6,023 bases of DNA from an uncultured Mucispirillum sp. (GTDB lineage: Bacteria > Chrysiogenota > Deferribacteres > Deferribacterales > Mucispirillaceae): positions 1 to 6,023 of the forward strand of contig CAMEZN010000120.1 of assembly GCA_945947845.1 (NCBI GenBank), in the 5' to 3' direction. Each line of letters opens with the position of its first letter. Position 1 is the first letter of the stretch. The notes below the pieces were generated by a model. That model ran no database searches and was not told the origin of the DNA. It saw only the letters and a list, made by a program, of their open reading frames with translations. Positions 1 through 6,023 of this stretch are shown here, in pieces. A program made the translations under genes and the position numbers.

Positions 1-834
1 CTCTGCTACCATTTTCATAGCCTGAGTAATCTCATCTATATCTTTACCCTGAGCTAAAAGCTTACCTACACTATAATTTCTTGACTGCTCACCAGTGCAT
101 GTTAATACTAAATCACCAAGCCCAGAAAGACCAACAAATGTTTCTCTTTTTGCACCATAAGCAAGCCCAAATCGTGTAATCTCAGCCAGACCCCTTGTGA
201 TTAATGCTGCCCTTGCATTATTATCAAGCCCCATACCATCACTTATTCCTGTTGCAATGGCTATTACATTCTTAACAGCTCCGCCAACTTCAAGCCCTAT
301 CATATCATCGCTTGTGTATACCCTAAAATATTCACAAGATAATGTTTCCTGCCACCATTTAGCAAGAGAAGCTGAGTATGATGCAATAGATACTGATGTT
401 GGTTTTTGCTGAGCCAGCTCTTTTGCAAAAGAAGGACCAGAAAGCACAGAATATTTTGCTGTAACTTCATTGGATATAACAGAAAGCATTAACTGACCTG
501 TTGATATTTCCACCCCTTTTGTTGCAAGCAGAATATTTTTGCCAGATAAACTTTTCGCATAAGTTTTTGCCATACTTCTTGTAAACTGAGAAGGCACTGA
601 CCATATAATATATTCTGCATCACAATTTTCTATTTCGTCCATTGGTTTTGCTGATACATTTTTAGGAAGTAATAAATCTGGTAAAAATACAGGGTTTACA
701 TGAGCTTCATTTATAGCTTTTATAATCTCATCTTCTCTAATATACATTACTACTTCTCTGCCGTCTGATGCAGCAAGTGTTGCTAATGCTGTTCCAAAAC
801 TACCGCCACCTATAACTGCTACTTTGTTATTCAA
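1..834 (-). CDS. gpsA: Glycerol-3-phosphate dehydrogenase [NAD(P)+], 3' end cut by window edge
   Basis: GpsA reduces dihydroxyacetone phosphate to sn-glycerol-3-phosphate with NAD(P)H in the cytoplasm, supplying the backbone of membrane phospholipids. I translated 278 codons by hand; the frame is open to base 1. The family is usually about 330-340 residues, so roughly 50-60 C-terminal residues lie outside. The N-terminal Rossmann motif is GGGSFG (residues 9-14). Other hallmarks follow in order: NPVFLP (47-52), SVPSQ (79-83), ATKG (104-107), SGPSFA (132-137), then GGAVKN (184-189) with the catalytic lysine K188, DNNARAALITRG (204-215) and LGDLVLTCTGEQSRN (239-253). The start is TTG at 834, chosen because GGAGG at 845-841 lies 6 nt upstream. 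An in-frame ATG at 852 would put that Shine-Dalgarno inside the gene and add six residues before a motif that already begins at the usual distance. It is preceded by 221 nt of AT-rich DNA and is separated from the DUF4340 gene by a terminator, so it probably has its own promoter. Identity is very secure. Confidence 0.97.
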   Translation of the reverse strand, partial: MNNKVAVIGGGSFGTALATLAASDGREVVMYIREDEIIKAINEAHVNPVFLPDLLLPKNVSAKPMDEIENCDAEYIIWSVPSQFTRSMAKTYAKSLSGKNILLATKGVEISTGQLMLSVISNEVTAKYSVLSGPSFAKELAQQKPTSVSIASYSASLAKWWQETLSCEYFRVYTSDDMIGLEVGGAVKNVIAIATGISDGMGLDNNARAALITRGLAEITRFGLAYGAKRETFVGLSGLGDLVLTCTGEQSRNYSVGKLLAQGKDIDEITQAMKMVAE

Positions 835-840
835 TTTATT

Positions 841-845
841 CCTCC
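841..845 (-). promoter_or_regulatory. gpsA ribosome binding site (decides a TTG start)
   Basis: On the minus strand GGAGG is followed by the 6-nt spacer AATAAA and then TTG AAT AAC, the first codons of gpsA. This spacing is ideal and makes TTG the likely initiator instead of the in-frame ATG at 852, which overlaps the site and has no Shine-Dalgarno of its own. Confidence 0.8.
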
Positions 846-860
846 AAAACATATAAGTAG

Positions 861-874
861 TATTTTTAAAAATA
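861..874. repeat. 14-bp perfect palindrome in the gpsA leader
   Basis: TATTTTTAAAAATA reads the same on both strands. It lies between the tentative gpsA -10 (887-882) and the Shine-Dalgarno (845-841), about where transcription would start. It could be an operator for a dimeric regulator, but it is pure A/T in an AT-rich spacer, so chance is a serious alternative. Confidence 0.35.
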
Positions 875-881
875 TGAAATG

Positions 882-910
882 ATTATAATAATATTTTACA
901 AGAAAATAAA
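882..910 (-). promoter_or_regulatory. Tentative sigma-70-type promoter for gpsA
   Basis: On the minus strand there is a perfect TATAAT at 887-882. The hexamer 17 bp upstream is TTTATT (910-905), a poor -35 matching TTGACA at only three positions. Transcription would start near 875, leaving a leader of about 40 nt before the TTG at 834. A promoter is expected here because a terminator (1032-996) separates gpsA from the gene upstream. The surrounding DNA is so AT-rich that other -10-like words occur, so the exact site is uncertain. Confidence 0.35.
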
Positions 911-926
911 GAGTTATTAATATTTA

Positions 927-1007
927 TAAGGTCTTTTTTTTATAGATACTATATAACATATTGATATATAAGAATAATATATGATTATATTTTATAAAAA
1001 AACCTTA
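927..1007. repeat. Imperfect long-range inverted repeat spanning the DUF4340-gpsA spacer
   Basis: On the plus strand TAAGG then TC and TTTTTTTTATA (927-944) is complementary to TATAAAAAAACCTTA (993-1007), about 15 pairs with a small bulge around a 48-nt AT-rich spacer. The right arm shares bases with one arm and the T-run of the DUF4340 terminator. Most pairs are A-T and the homopolymer part is easily fortuitous. The matched TAAGG/CCTTA ends are the only specific element. Confidence 0.3.
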
Positions 1008-1032
1008 CAGATAATTTTCATATACTGTAAGG
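996..1032 (-). terminator. Rho-independent terminator after the DUF4340 gene
   Basis: Read on the minus strand, CCTTACAG (1032-1025) pairs perfectly with CTGTAAGG (1010-1003) around a 14-nt loop. The stem is followed at once by seven T residues (1002-996). It begins 23 nt after the stop codon of the DUF4340 gene. The plus strand has no T-run after the stem, so it acts in one direction only, ending DUF4340 transcription before gpsA. Confidence 0.88.
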
Positions 1033-1055
1033 CTTAATAAGAAAAGAAAATATGT

Positions 1056-1922
1056 TTATTTGCCTGTAAAAGCAAAAATCTGCTTTATAATATTTTTATC
1101 AACATATAAAACTCTGCCTTTTAATGGCATTAAAAATTTATCCTGCATATCAGGCATTGAAAAGAAATATCTTGTAACTCCCCGCCTGTTTACTTTCATT
1201 GTAACAGTAGCAGTAGGTCTTTGTGGAAGTTTGATATGCTGTTCTTCTTCTACAAATCCAGAAGCCTCAGCAGAAAGCAGTGTTTCAATAAAATGCTGAG
1301 CTTTTTCTTCTTTTATAAAAGTTTTACCTTCCAACATCCAGCCATTTTCTGTGCGGTGGAGAGTAAAATAATCACTGCCTAAACTTGCTTCTACACTTTT
1401 TATCTGCGGATAATAAGCTTCAAAAATAATAGTGTCTGAAAAACTTGTTACATCTTTTGGAAGAAGGCTTAATGCACCAGAATGGACTACTAAAATCTCA
1501 GGGTCGCCAGATTTAGTAATATAAACATAATCTTCATCATGCTCTACCCTGTTACCAATAGCAATAGTTATAATTTTGCCTGCATAATCTAATATTAAAT
1601 AACCGTTGCTGCCAATATTAAATTCCGGGTCATCATGAGAAGCTGCTAACCTTTCATCAACATTTAAATCTCTCAATCTGTTTAAAAGTTTAGTAACTTT
1701 TGATTTATCTGCTTCCCAGTCAGAATCTATAACATACCATACACCGTTTCTTTTCTCTAATTGCAGGCTGTATGCTGATGTTTTATATTCCATAGCAGTA
1801 ATACCTGACGGGTCTGGCAGAAGTTTTTTAAAAACTTTACCTTTAAGCCTTCTGTAAGGAAGAAAATATATACTTGCTAAAATTAAAACTAAAACAATAA
1901 TCCCAACATTAGCCCACAGCAT
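1056..1922 (-). CDS. DUF4340-type membrane-anchored protein of unknown function
   Basis: The 288-residue product has one N-terminal hydrophobic segment (about residues 5-22), then a basic stretch (YRRLKGKVFKK, 23-33) and a soluble, strand-rich remainder. There is no lipobox cysteine, so it looks like an uncleaved anchor instead of a lipoprotein. The pattern of I-x-x-[MV]-E, then L-x-x-x-x-NG-x-W, then a helix rich in K/L/A fits DUF4340, which I assign by pattern recognition and not by a search. The soluble part looks duplicated: residues 41-152 (YSLQLEKRNGVW, ADKSKVTKLL, VYITKSGDPEILVV) parallel 174-284 (FTLHRTENGW, EEKAQHFIETLL, KFLMPLKGRVLYV). DUF4340 proteins are often found beside gliding-type (GldG-like) ABC transporter genes, but none is adjacent here. 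The start at ATG 1922 is supported by AGGAGG at 1933-1928 with a 5-nt spacer. A strong promoter and a terminator flank the gene, so it is probably a single-gene transcript. The function is unknown; an envelope or periplasmic role is inferred from topology only. Confidence 0.85.
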   Translation of the reverse strand: MLWANVGIIVLVLILASIYFLPYRRLKGKVFKKLLPDPSGITAMEYKTSAYSLQLEKRNGVWYVIDSDWEADKSKVTKLLNRLRDLNVDERLAASHDDPEFNIGSNGYLILDYAGKIITIAIGNRVEHDEDYVYITKSGDPEILVVHSGALSLLPKDVTSFSDTIIFEAYYPQIKSVEASLGSDYFTLHRTENGWMLEGKTFIKEEKAQHFIETLLSAEASGFVEEEQHIKLPQRPTATVTMKVNRRGVTRYFFSMPDMQDKFLMPLKGRVLYVDKNIIKQIFAFTGK

Positions 1923-1946
1923 AATATCCTCCTGATTAATAGTGAT

Positions 1947-1974
1947 ATTATACCATATCGGTTAAAATTAACAA
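1947..1974 (-). promoter_or_regulatory. Sigma-70-type promoter with extended -10 for the DUF4340 gene
   Basis: On the minus strand TTGTTA (1974-1969) is separated by 16 bp from a perfect TATAAT (1952-1947). The bases just before the -10 are TGG, which fits the TGn extended -10 element. Transcription would start near 1940, giving a leader of about 18 nt that still holds the AGGAGG at 1933-1928. This is the best promoter match in the window. Confidence 0.75.
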
Positions 1975-2005
1975 GTAGTTTAGTAAAATATAATCAGATA
2001 TACAT

Positions 2006-2046
2006 AAAATAAAATACATTTACGGTAGAATTGTTTGTAAAATGTA
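2006..2046 (-). terminator. Weak candidate terminator after hypF
   Basis: On the minus strand TACATTTTAC (2046-2037) pairs with GTAAATGTA (2023-2015) as nine base pairs with one bulged base and a 13-nt loop. It is followed by TTTTATTTT (2014-2006). It starts 14 nt after the hypF stop codon, which is the right place. The stem is mostly A/T, so termination may be partial, allowing some read-through into the DUF4340 gene. Confidence 0.45.
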
Positions 2047-2059
2047 AATAAAATAAGTA

Positions 2060-4324
2060 TTAAATATCTTTTAATGTAAGATGGTTTGCATAAAAAAACA
2101 GCTGCCCTAATGCAATACCTGCATCATTAGCCGGCACTTTTCTATGAGTTAGCACTTTAAAACCATTTTCTAACAGCATATTATATATCCTACTGCTTAA
2201 AAAGATATTCTGCATAACACCACCAGATAATGCAGCAGTGGATATTCCAAACTTTTCTTTTATATCCACACATATATCGCATATAACTTTTGCAAAACCA
2301 TTATGAAATTTTGATGAAATGATTTTAATATCTTTATTATTTAATATATCATCAACCATCTCTTCAAATACTTTTGAAAGCTTTATTCTATTTTCTTCAT
2401 AAATAAACTGATATTCTTCTTTTATATCTTTACAGGCATAATTTTCAAATAAAACAGCAAGTTCTCCTTCATATTCATTAGACCTTTTCATTAAAGCAAG
2501 CGAGCCTGCACTTTCAAAAAGCCTGCCTGCTGCACTTGTTTCAATAGAATTTAACCTGTTATCTACTGCCATTTTAATAAGTGATATTTCCTGTTCAGTA
2601 GTATATCCTGCATTAATAAATTTATCTTTTAACTTATCCAGCAGGTTTTCAGTATAAAGATATGAAATAACCATTCTCACCGGGTTTTTAGCAGCAGAAT
2701 CAAGCCCCGGCTGTATATAGTTTTCTATATGAGCATACCTTGTAACTGTATTATTTTCTTTTATAAAAATTTCACCGCCCCATGCTTTATTATCAGTTCC
2801 TAAACCAAAGCCGTCCATTACTATCCCTATGGCATCATCATAATAAGAATTTTCTGCCAGACATGAAGCAAAATGTGCTGTATGGTGCTGAACTTTATAT
2901 ATCTTCTTATATCTTTGCTCTGCAAAAAGAGTAGAACGATACTGGCTGTGATAATCAACTATTGCAGTAACTGGGTTAATATTAAAAAGTGATTTCATAT
3001 TATTATGCACTTCTTCATACATCTGCTCTGTTTCTATATTATCTAAATCACCAATATACTGGCTTAAAAATGCAAAGCCAGATTTATAAAAAAGCAGTGA
3101 GCTTTTTAAGTTTGCACCAGCTGCAAAAATTTCTTCCTGTATATCTGTATTTACAGCAACAGGATAAGGAGCATAACCCCTTGCCCTTCTAAAAAGTATA
3201 TAACCATAATCAGCAAGTGCACATACACTGTCATCTACTCTTTGAAATATATCTCTATTATGATGAAGAAAAACATCTGTAAACTCACTTAAATTTCTTT
3301 CTGCTTCTTCCTGATTTTTAGCAATAGGCTCATCTTTATGGTTACCGCTTGTCGCAATTATAAACTTTGTTTTCATATATTGAAACAACACCACATGCAG
3401 AGGGGTATAGGCTGTCATTATACCTACTTTATTTGAATTAGGTGAAACATAATCAGAAAAAGGCCGTCTGAACCATTCAAAAATCACTATTGGGCTTTCT
3501 GGCCTTGTAAGAGTATCTTCTACAATTTTTGGCACAACTGCATGCCTTTTAATAATTTGGATATTTTCTGCCATAACAGCAAATGGTTTCGTATTCCTTT
3601 TTTTAAGCTCTCTTAATTTTAATACTGCACTGTCCTGCTCTGCACTGCATATTAAATGATAACCACCTAATCCCTTAACAGCAGCAATCCCGCCGTTATC
3701 TATATGTTCTGCCGTCTTTTTAAATGCTTCTTCCTGATTTTCTATTATCTTTCCTTTATAGTGCAGTGTAACTTTCGGACCACATTCACCGCATGCTACT
3801 GGCTGTGCATGATATCTTCTATCACTTGTATCACTATATTCATTATAACATTCATCACACATTTGAAAATCTTTCATGGTAGTGCTGCTTCTATCATAAG
3901 GCAGTTTCTCAATAATAGTATATCTTGGACCGCAGTTTGTGCAGTTAGTAAAAGGGTAAAAAAACCTTCTTTCAGAAATATCTAGTATTTCATTTCTACA
4001 TTCATCACATAATGCCATATCAGGTGGTATTAAAGTGATACCACCTGTATCTTTTGAATGATTAATTGAAAAATCATTATAATCTATATGGTCTATATCC
4101 TTTACTTCAATACTAACAATATGAGAAAGAGCAGGAGCATTTTCTTTTATTTTATTTATAAATTTATTAAGTTCTTCGTCCCACAGGTTAGCTTTTATGA
4201 TTACACCGTTACTAGTATTTATTACTGAACCCTTTATATGCAGACTATCTGCCAGATTTTTTATAAAAGGTCTAAACCCTACACCCTGCACTATTCCTTG
4301 TATTGTTATCTGTCTTGTAATCAT
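2060..4324 (-). CDS. hypF: Carbamoyltransferase HypF, [NiFe]-hydrogenase maturation
   Basis: HypF uses carbamoyl phosphate and ATP to carbamoylate the C-terminal cysteine of HypE, the first step toward the cyanide ligands on the iron of [NiFe] hydrogenases, in the cytoplasm. Numbering from ATG 4324 (754 residues, normal length), the domains are complete. First comes an acylphosphatase domain (about 1-92) with GIVQGVGFRPF at 10-20, R18 and N36. Two zinc fingers follow, each CxxC-x18-CxxC (C106/C109/C128/C131 and C156/C159/C178/C181). A YrdC-like domain (about 200-385) contains KPFAVMA and TSGNHKDEPIA. The Kae1-like domain (about 400-750) has VQHHTAH with H480, H481 and H484, DGFGLGTDNKAWGGE, GRLFES, SGGVMQN and NDAGIALGQ. 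ATG 4324 overlaps the trkH stop as ATGA and has GGA 4 nt upstream. An in-frame ATG at 4339 adds five residues but has no Shine-Dalgarno. It is third in a trkA-trkH-hypF unit. No other hyp or hydrogenase gene is visible, so partners must be encoded elsewhere. Confidence 0.97.
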   Translation of the reverse strand: MITRQITIQGIVQGVGFRPFIKNLADSLHIKGSVINTSNGVIIKANLWDEELNKFINKIKENAPALSHIVSIEVKDIDHIDYNDFSINHSKDTGGITLIPPDMALCDECRNEILDISERRFFYPFTNCTNCGPRYTIIEKLPYDRSSTTMKDFQMCDECYNEYSDTSDRRYHAQPVACGECGPKVTLHYKGKIIENQEEAFKKTAEHIDNGGIAAVKGLGGYHLICSAEQDSAVLKLRELKKRNTKPFAVMAENIQIIKRHAVVPKIVEDTLTRPESPIVIFEWFRRPFSDYVSPNSNKVGIMTAYTPLHVVLFQYMKTKFIIATSGNHKDEPIAKNQEEAERNLSEFTDVFLHHNRDIFQRVDDSVCALADYGYILFRRARGYAPYPVAVNTDIQEEIFAAGANLKSSLLFYKSGFAFLSQYIGDLDNIETEQMYEEVHNNMKSLFNINPVTAIVDYHSQYRSTLFAEQRYKKIYKVQHHTAHFASCLAENSYYDDAIGIVMDGFGLGTDNKAWGGEIFIKENNTVTRYAHIENYIQPGLDSAAKNPVRMVISYLYTENLLDKLKDKFINAGYTTEQEISLIKMAVDNRLNSIETSAAGRLFESAGSLALMKRSNEYEGELAVLFENYACKDIKEEYQFIYEENRIKLSKVFEEMVDDILNNKDIKIISSKFHNGFAKVICDICVDIKEKFGISTAALSGGVMQNIFLSSRIYNMLLENGFKVLTHRKVPANDAGIALGQLFFYANHLTLKDI
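4021..4047. repeat. Perfect 10-bp inverted repeat inside hypF
   Basis: CAGGTGGTAT (4021-4030) and ATACCACCTG (4038-4047) are exact reverse complements around a 7-nt loop. The hairpin lies in the codons for DTGGITLIPPD, between the acylphosphatase domain and the first zinc finger of HypF. It is much more GC-rich than the surrounding sequence and has no T-run on either side, so it is not a standard terminator. It may be an mRNA structure or a by-product of the conserved protein sequence. Confidence 0.6.
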
Positions 4325-5811
4325 TTTTTCCAAAACCATGGGCTGAAAAGAATAAATACAGTAAATAATTCTAATCGCCCTATAATCATTGATATAGAAA
4401 GAGTTACTTTTGCAAAATCTGGCAGAAAACCATAATTATTTGCAGGTCCTACTGCTCCAAAGCCGGGGCCTACTGTGCCAAGACAGCCAAGCATAGCAGT
4501 AAGTGCTTCAAATGGAGTAACTACTCCACTTAATGCTACAATAAATGCACCTGTAAATAATGTTGTCATATATACAACAATAAATCCCATTACTGTAATT
4601 ACTACCTTATTAGATACTGGATTACCATTAAGCCGCATTGTAAAAACACCTTTTGGGTGGATAAGAGATTTTATATTAATCACTGCCTGTTTAAACATAA
4701 TAATATGGCGGACAACCTTTATACCGCCGCTTGTTGAGCCTGATGAACCACCAATAAAAAATAATACAAATATTAATATCTGAGCAGACGGATTCCATAA
4801 ATTATAATCTGCTGTTGCAAAACCTGTTGTGCTGATAACTGATACTACCTGAAAAGTGCCAAACCTTACTGCATCTGATAATGATGTATAAGTTTTACCG
4901 TCCATACCAGTAAACCCATTAGGCTGAATATATAAAAGCAGAGATACTAATGCAGAAATTAATAAGATGAGCAAAGTAAATAATTTAATTTCAGAATCAT
5001 TTATTATACTTTTAAAACTGCCACGGACAGTTTTTATCAATACTAAAAAGTTAAGAGAACCTATATACATAAAAACTATCAAAACCCAGTCAATATAAGC
5101 TGATGAAAAATATGCAACTGAATTATTTTTATTAGAAAACCCGCCTGTTGCAATAGCACTTGAAGCATGAGTAAAAGCATCAAGCAGATTCATTCCACCA
5201 TAGGAAAGAAGCACTATTCCTATAATATTTAATGAAAGATACAATATCCATATAAATTTTGCAGTTTGAGTTATTCTTGGAGTAAGTTTTTCTTTTGTAA
5301 CACCAGTTGATTCTACCTGCATTAAATGAGTGCCGCCAATACCTAAAAGTGGCAGAATTGCAACAGATAATACAATTATTCCGCCGCCGCCTATCCAGTG
5401 AGAAATCGCCCGCCATAAAAGTATTGATTGTGGAAGCCCTTCTATATCTGATAATATAGATGCTCCAACAGTTGTAAAACCAGAAACTGATTCAAACACT
5501 GCATCATAAATATTAGGAATAGCTCCTGATACATAATATGGAAAAGCACCAATAATACATGTAAAAAGCCATATAAAAGCAACAAGCACAAATCCGCTTC
5601 TAATTGTAATAGTTTTCTTTTCACGGCTTTTTGAAAATACAGCAAGCACAATTGATACTAATATTATTACAGACAATGTTTTTAAAAAAGATACAGCTTC
5701 ATTATATTCATTATACATAAAAGCATATAAGCCACAAAAAGCCATAAAACATGAAAGTATTATATTAATAAATACAATAGGCCGCAGTATAAGCCTTAAC
5801 TGATGTATCAT
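4321..5811 (-). CDS. trkH: Trk/Ktr-type potassium uptake protein, membrane pore subunit TrkH
   Basis: TrkH is the inner-membrane K+-translocating subunit, gated by the cytoplasmic RCK protein TrkA. At 496 residues it is full length for the family. The four pore-loop repeats are all visible with their filter glycines: FTTVGAS (112-118), IATGGFS (220-226), VISTTGFAT (325-333) and CLGTVGPGFG (443-452). Other family marks are HWIGGGGIIVL (138-148), GGSSGSTSGGIKVVRH (354-369), where the third repeat's intramembrane loop lies, and IIGRLELFTVFILF (476-489) near the C terminus. Numerous hydrophobic segments run from residue 8 onward. The start is ATG 5811, overlapping the trkA stop as ATGA. GAGGAG at 5828-5823 lies 11 nt upstream, a long spacer that suggests translational coupling to trkA. 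The stop TGA overlaps the hypF start. Whether the system is K+/H+ Trk-like or Na+-linked Ktr-like cannot be settled, although the length favours TrkH. Confidence 0.96.
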   Translation of the reverse strand: MIHQLRLILRPIVFINIILSCFMAFCGLYAFMYNEYNEAVSFLKTLSVIILVSIVLAVFSKSREKKTITIRSGFVLVAFIWLFTCIIGAFPYYVSGAIPNIYDAVFESVSGFTTVGASILSDIEGLPQSILLWRAISHWIGGGGIIVLSVAILPLLGIGGTHLMQVESTGVTKEKLTPRITQTAKFIWILYLSLNIIGIVLLSYGGMNLLDAFTHASSAIATGGFSNKNNSVAYFSSAYIDWVLIVFMYIGSLNFLVLIKTVRGSFKSIINDSEIKLFTLLILLISALVSLLLYIQPNGFTGMDGKTYTSLSDAVRFGTFQVVSVISTTGFATADYNLWNPSAQILIFVLFFIGGSSGSTSGGIKVVRHIIMFKQAVINIKSLIHPKGVFTMRLNGNPVSNKVVITVMGFIVVYMTTLFTGAFIVALSGVVTPFEALTAMLGCLGTVGPGFGAVGPANNYGFLPDFAKVTLSISMIIGRLELFTVFILFSPWFWKK

Positions 5812-6023
5812 TTATTAAAAAGCTCCTCAAGCTTGCTTATTTCATCATGAGCTACAAAAGTAATAAGACTATCCCCTTCCTCTATTACAAATGAACCAGT
5901 TGGAATAATTGTTTTTCTATGACGCTGAACTGTAATAATTAAACAGCCTTCTGGAAGTTTTAATTCCATTATTTTTTTACCTACAATATTTTGGTTGCTG
6001 CCTACAATAAATTCAATAGCTTC
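5808..6023 (-). CDS. trkA: Trk-type potassium uptake regulator TrkA, C-terminal end only (5' part outside window)
   Basis: The last 71 residues before the TGA at 5810-5808 form one RCK_C (TrkA_C) domain. Visible family features are the VGSNQNIVGKKIMELKLPEGC region, the following strand LIITVQRHRKTIIPTG, and the IEEGDSLITFVAHDE turn and strand, ending in KLEELFNK. Proteins of this type are cytoplasmic rings that bind nucleotides in their RCK_N part and gate the TrkH pore. The RCK_N part is not in the window, so I cannot tell whether this is a two-module TrkA or a single-module KtrA. The overlap with trkH at ATGA and the partner's identity strongly support the assignment. Any promoter for the trkA-trkH-hypF unit would lie beyond the right edge. 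Confidence 0.9.
   Translation of the reverse strand, partial: EAIEFIVGSNQNIVGKKIMELKLPEGCLIITVQRHRKTIIPTGSFVIEEGDSLITFVAHDEISKLEELFNK

Noticed and set aside
197..412. Plus-strand open frame of 71 codons
   Set aside because: It lies wholly antisense to gpsA, whose translation is unmistakable, and has no recognisable product.
835..1055. A riboswitch or small RNA in the gpsA upstream region
   Set aside because: Apart from the terminator hairpin the sequence is low-complexity A/T with no recognisable conserved aptamer core.
1060..1299. Plus-strand open frame of 79 codons
   Set aside because: Antisense to the DUF4340 gene, which has a strong ribosome binding site, promoter and terminator; no family features.
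1056..1922. DUF4340 product as a lipoprotein
   Set aside because: No cysteine follows the hydrophobic N-terminal segment, so there is no lipobox.
2989..3985. Plus-strand open frames at 2989-3192 and 3704-3985
   Set aside because: Both are antisense to conserved parts of hypF and encode low-complexity, AT-driven peptides.
4238..4783. Plus-strand open frames at 4238-4435 and 4475-4783
   Set aside because: Both are antisense to hypF or trkH; the second is a shadow of the TrkH fourth pore region with no recognisable features of its own.
5180..5651. Minus-strand frames at 5180-5416 and 5442-5651
   Set aside because: They are alternative frames within trkH, whose pore motifs fix the true frame.
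1..6023. Mobile element, CRISPR array, tRNA or rRNA
   Set aside because: No transposase, terminal repeats, regularly spaced repeats or RNA gene signatures were seen; the genes are compact housekeeping or accessory metabolic genes in one orientation.

Overview
This is a 6.0 kb stretch of AT-rich bacterial DNA (by eye about one third G+C). Every supported gene lies on the minus strand, so the reading order runs from high to low coordinates: trkA (3' end only), trkH, hypF, a DUF4340 membrane-anchored protein, and gpsA (its 3' end lies outside the window). AT-rich codon use, a [NiFe]-hydrogenase maturation factor and a Trk-type potassium transporter suggest an anaerobic or microaerophilic bacterium. 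The AT-rich Deferribacterota (Mucispirillum-like) are one guess, but this is a weak inference and not something the sequence proves.

Right block, 6023 to 2060: trkA, trkH and hypF form a compact transcription unit. trkA and trkH overlap by 4 nt in an ATGA, and trkH and hypF do the same if the favoured hypF start is right. TrkA (RCK_C regulatory domain) and TrkH (membrane pore) together form a K+ uptake system. HypF is the carbamoyltransferase that starts synthesis of the cyanide ligands of [NiFe] hydrogenases. No other hyp gene is visible, so hypF appears to sit apart from its pathway partners and to be co-translated with K+ transport. A weak bulged hairpin with a U-rich tail after hypF may end the unit.

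Middle block, 1974 to 996: a 288-residue DUF4340-type protein has its own strong-looking promoter (TTGTTA, 16 bp, TATAAT with an extended -10 TG) and its own clear rho-independent terminator, so it looks monocistronic. It has one N-terminal membrane anchor and a duplicated soluble domain. Its usual partners, ABC transporter genes, are not next to it.

Left block, 995 to 1: an AT-rich intergenic stretch with a tentative promoter and a 14-bp palindrome leads into gpsA, the NAD(P)H-dependent glycerol-3-phosphate dehydrogenase of phospholipid synthesis. It starts at TTG behind a perfectly placed GGAGG and continues past the window edge.

There are no RNA genes, mobile elements or CRISPR arrays that I can support. 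No clearly new multi-gene system is visible. The most notable points are the unusual trkA-trkH-hypF coupling, the orphan DUF4340 gene, and a perfect 10-bp intragenic inverted repeat in hypF. No gene-free stretch exceeds 300 bases; the two longest are 835-1055 and 1923-2059.
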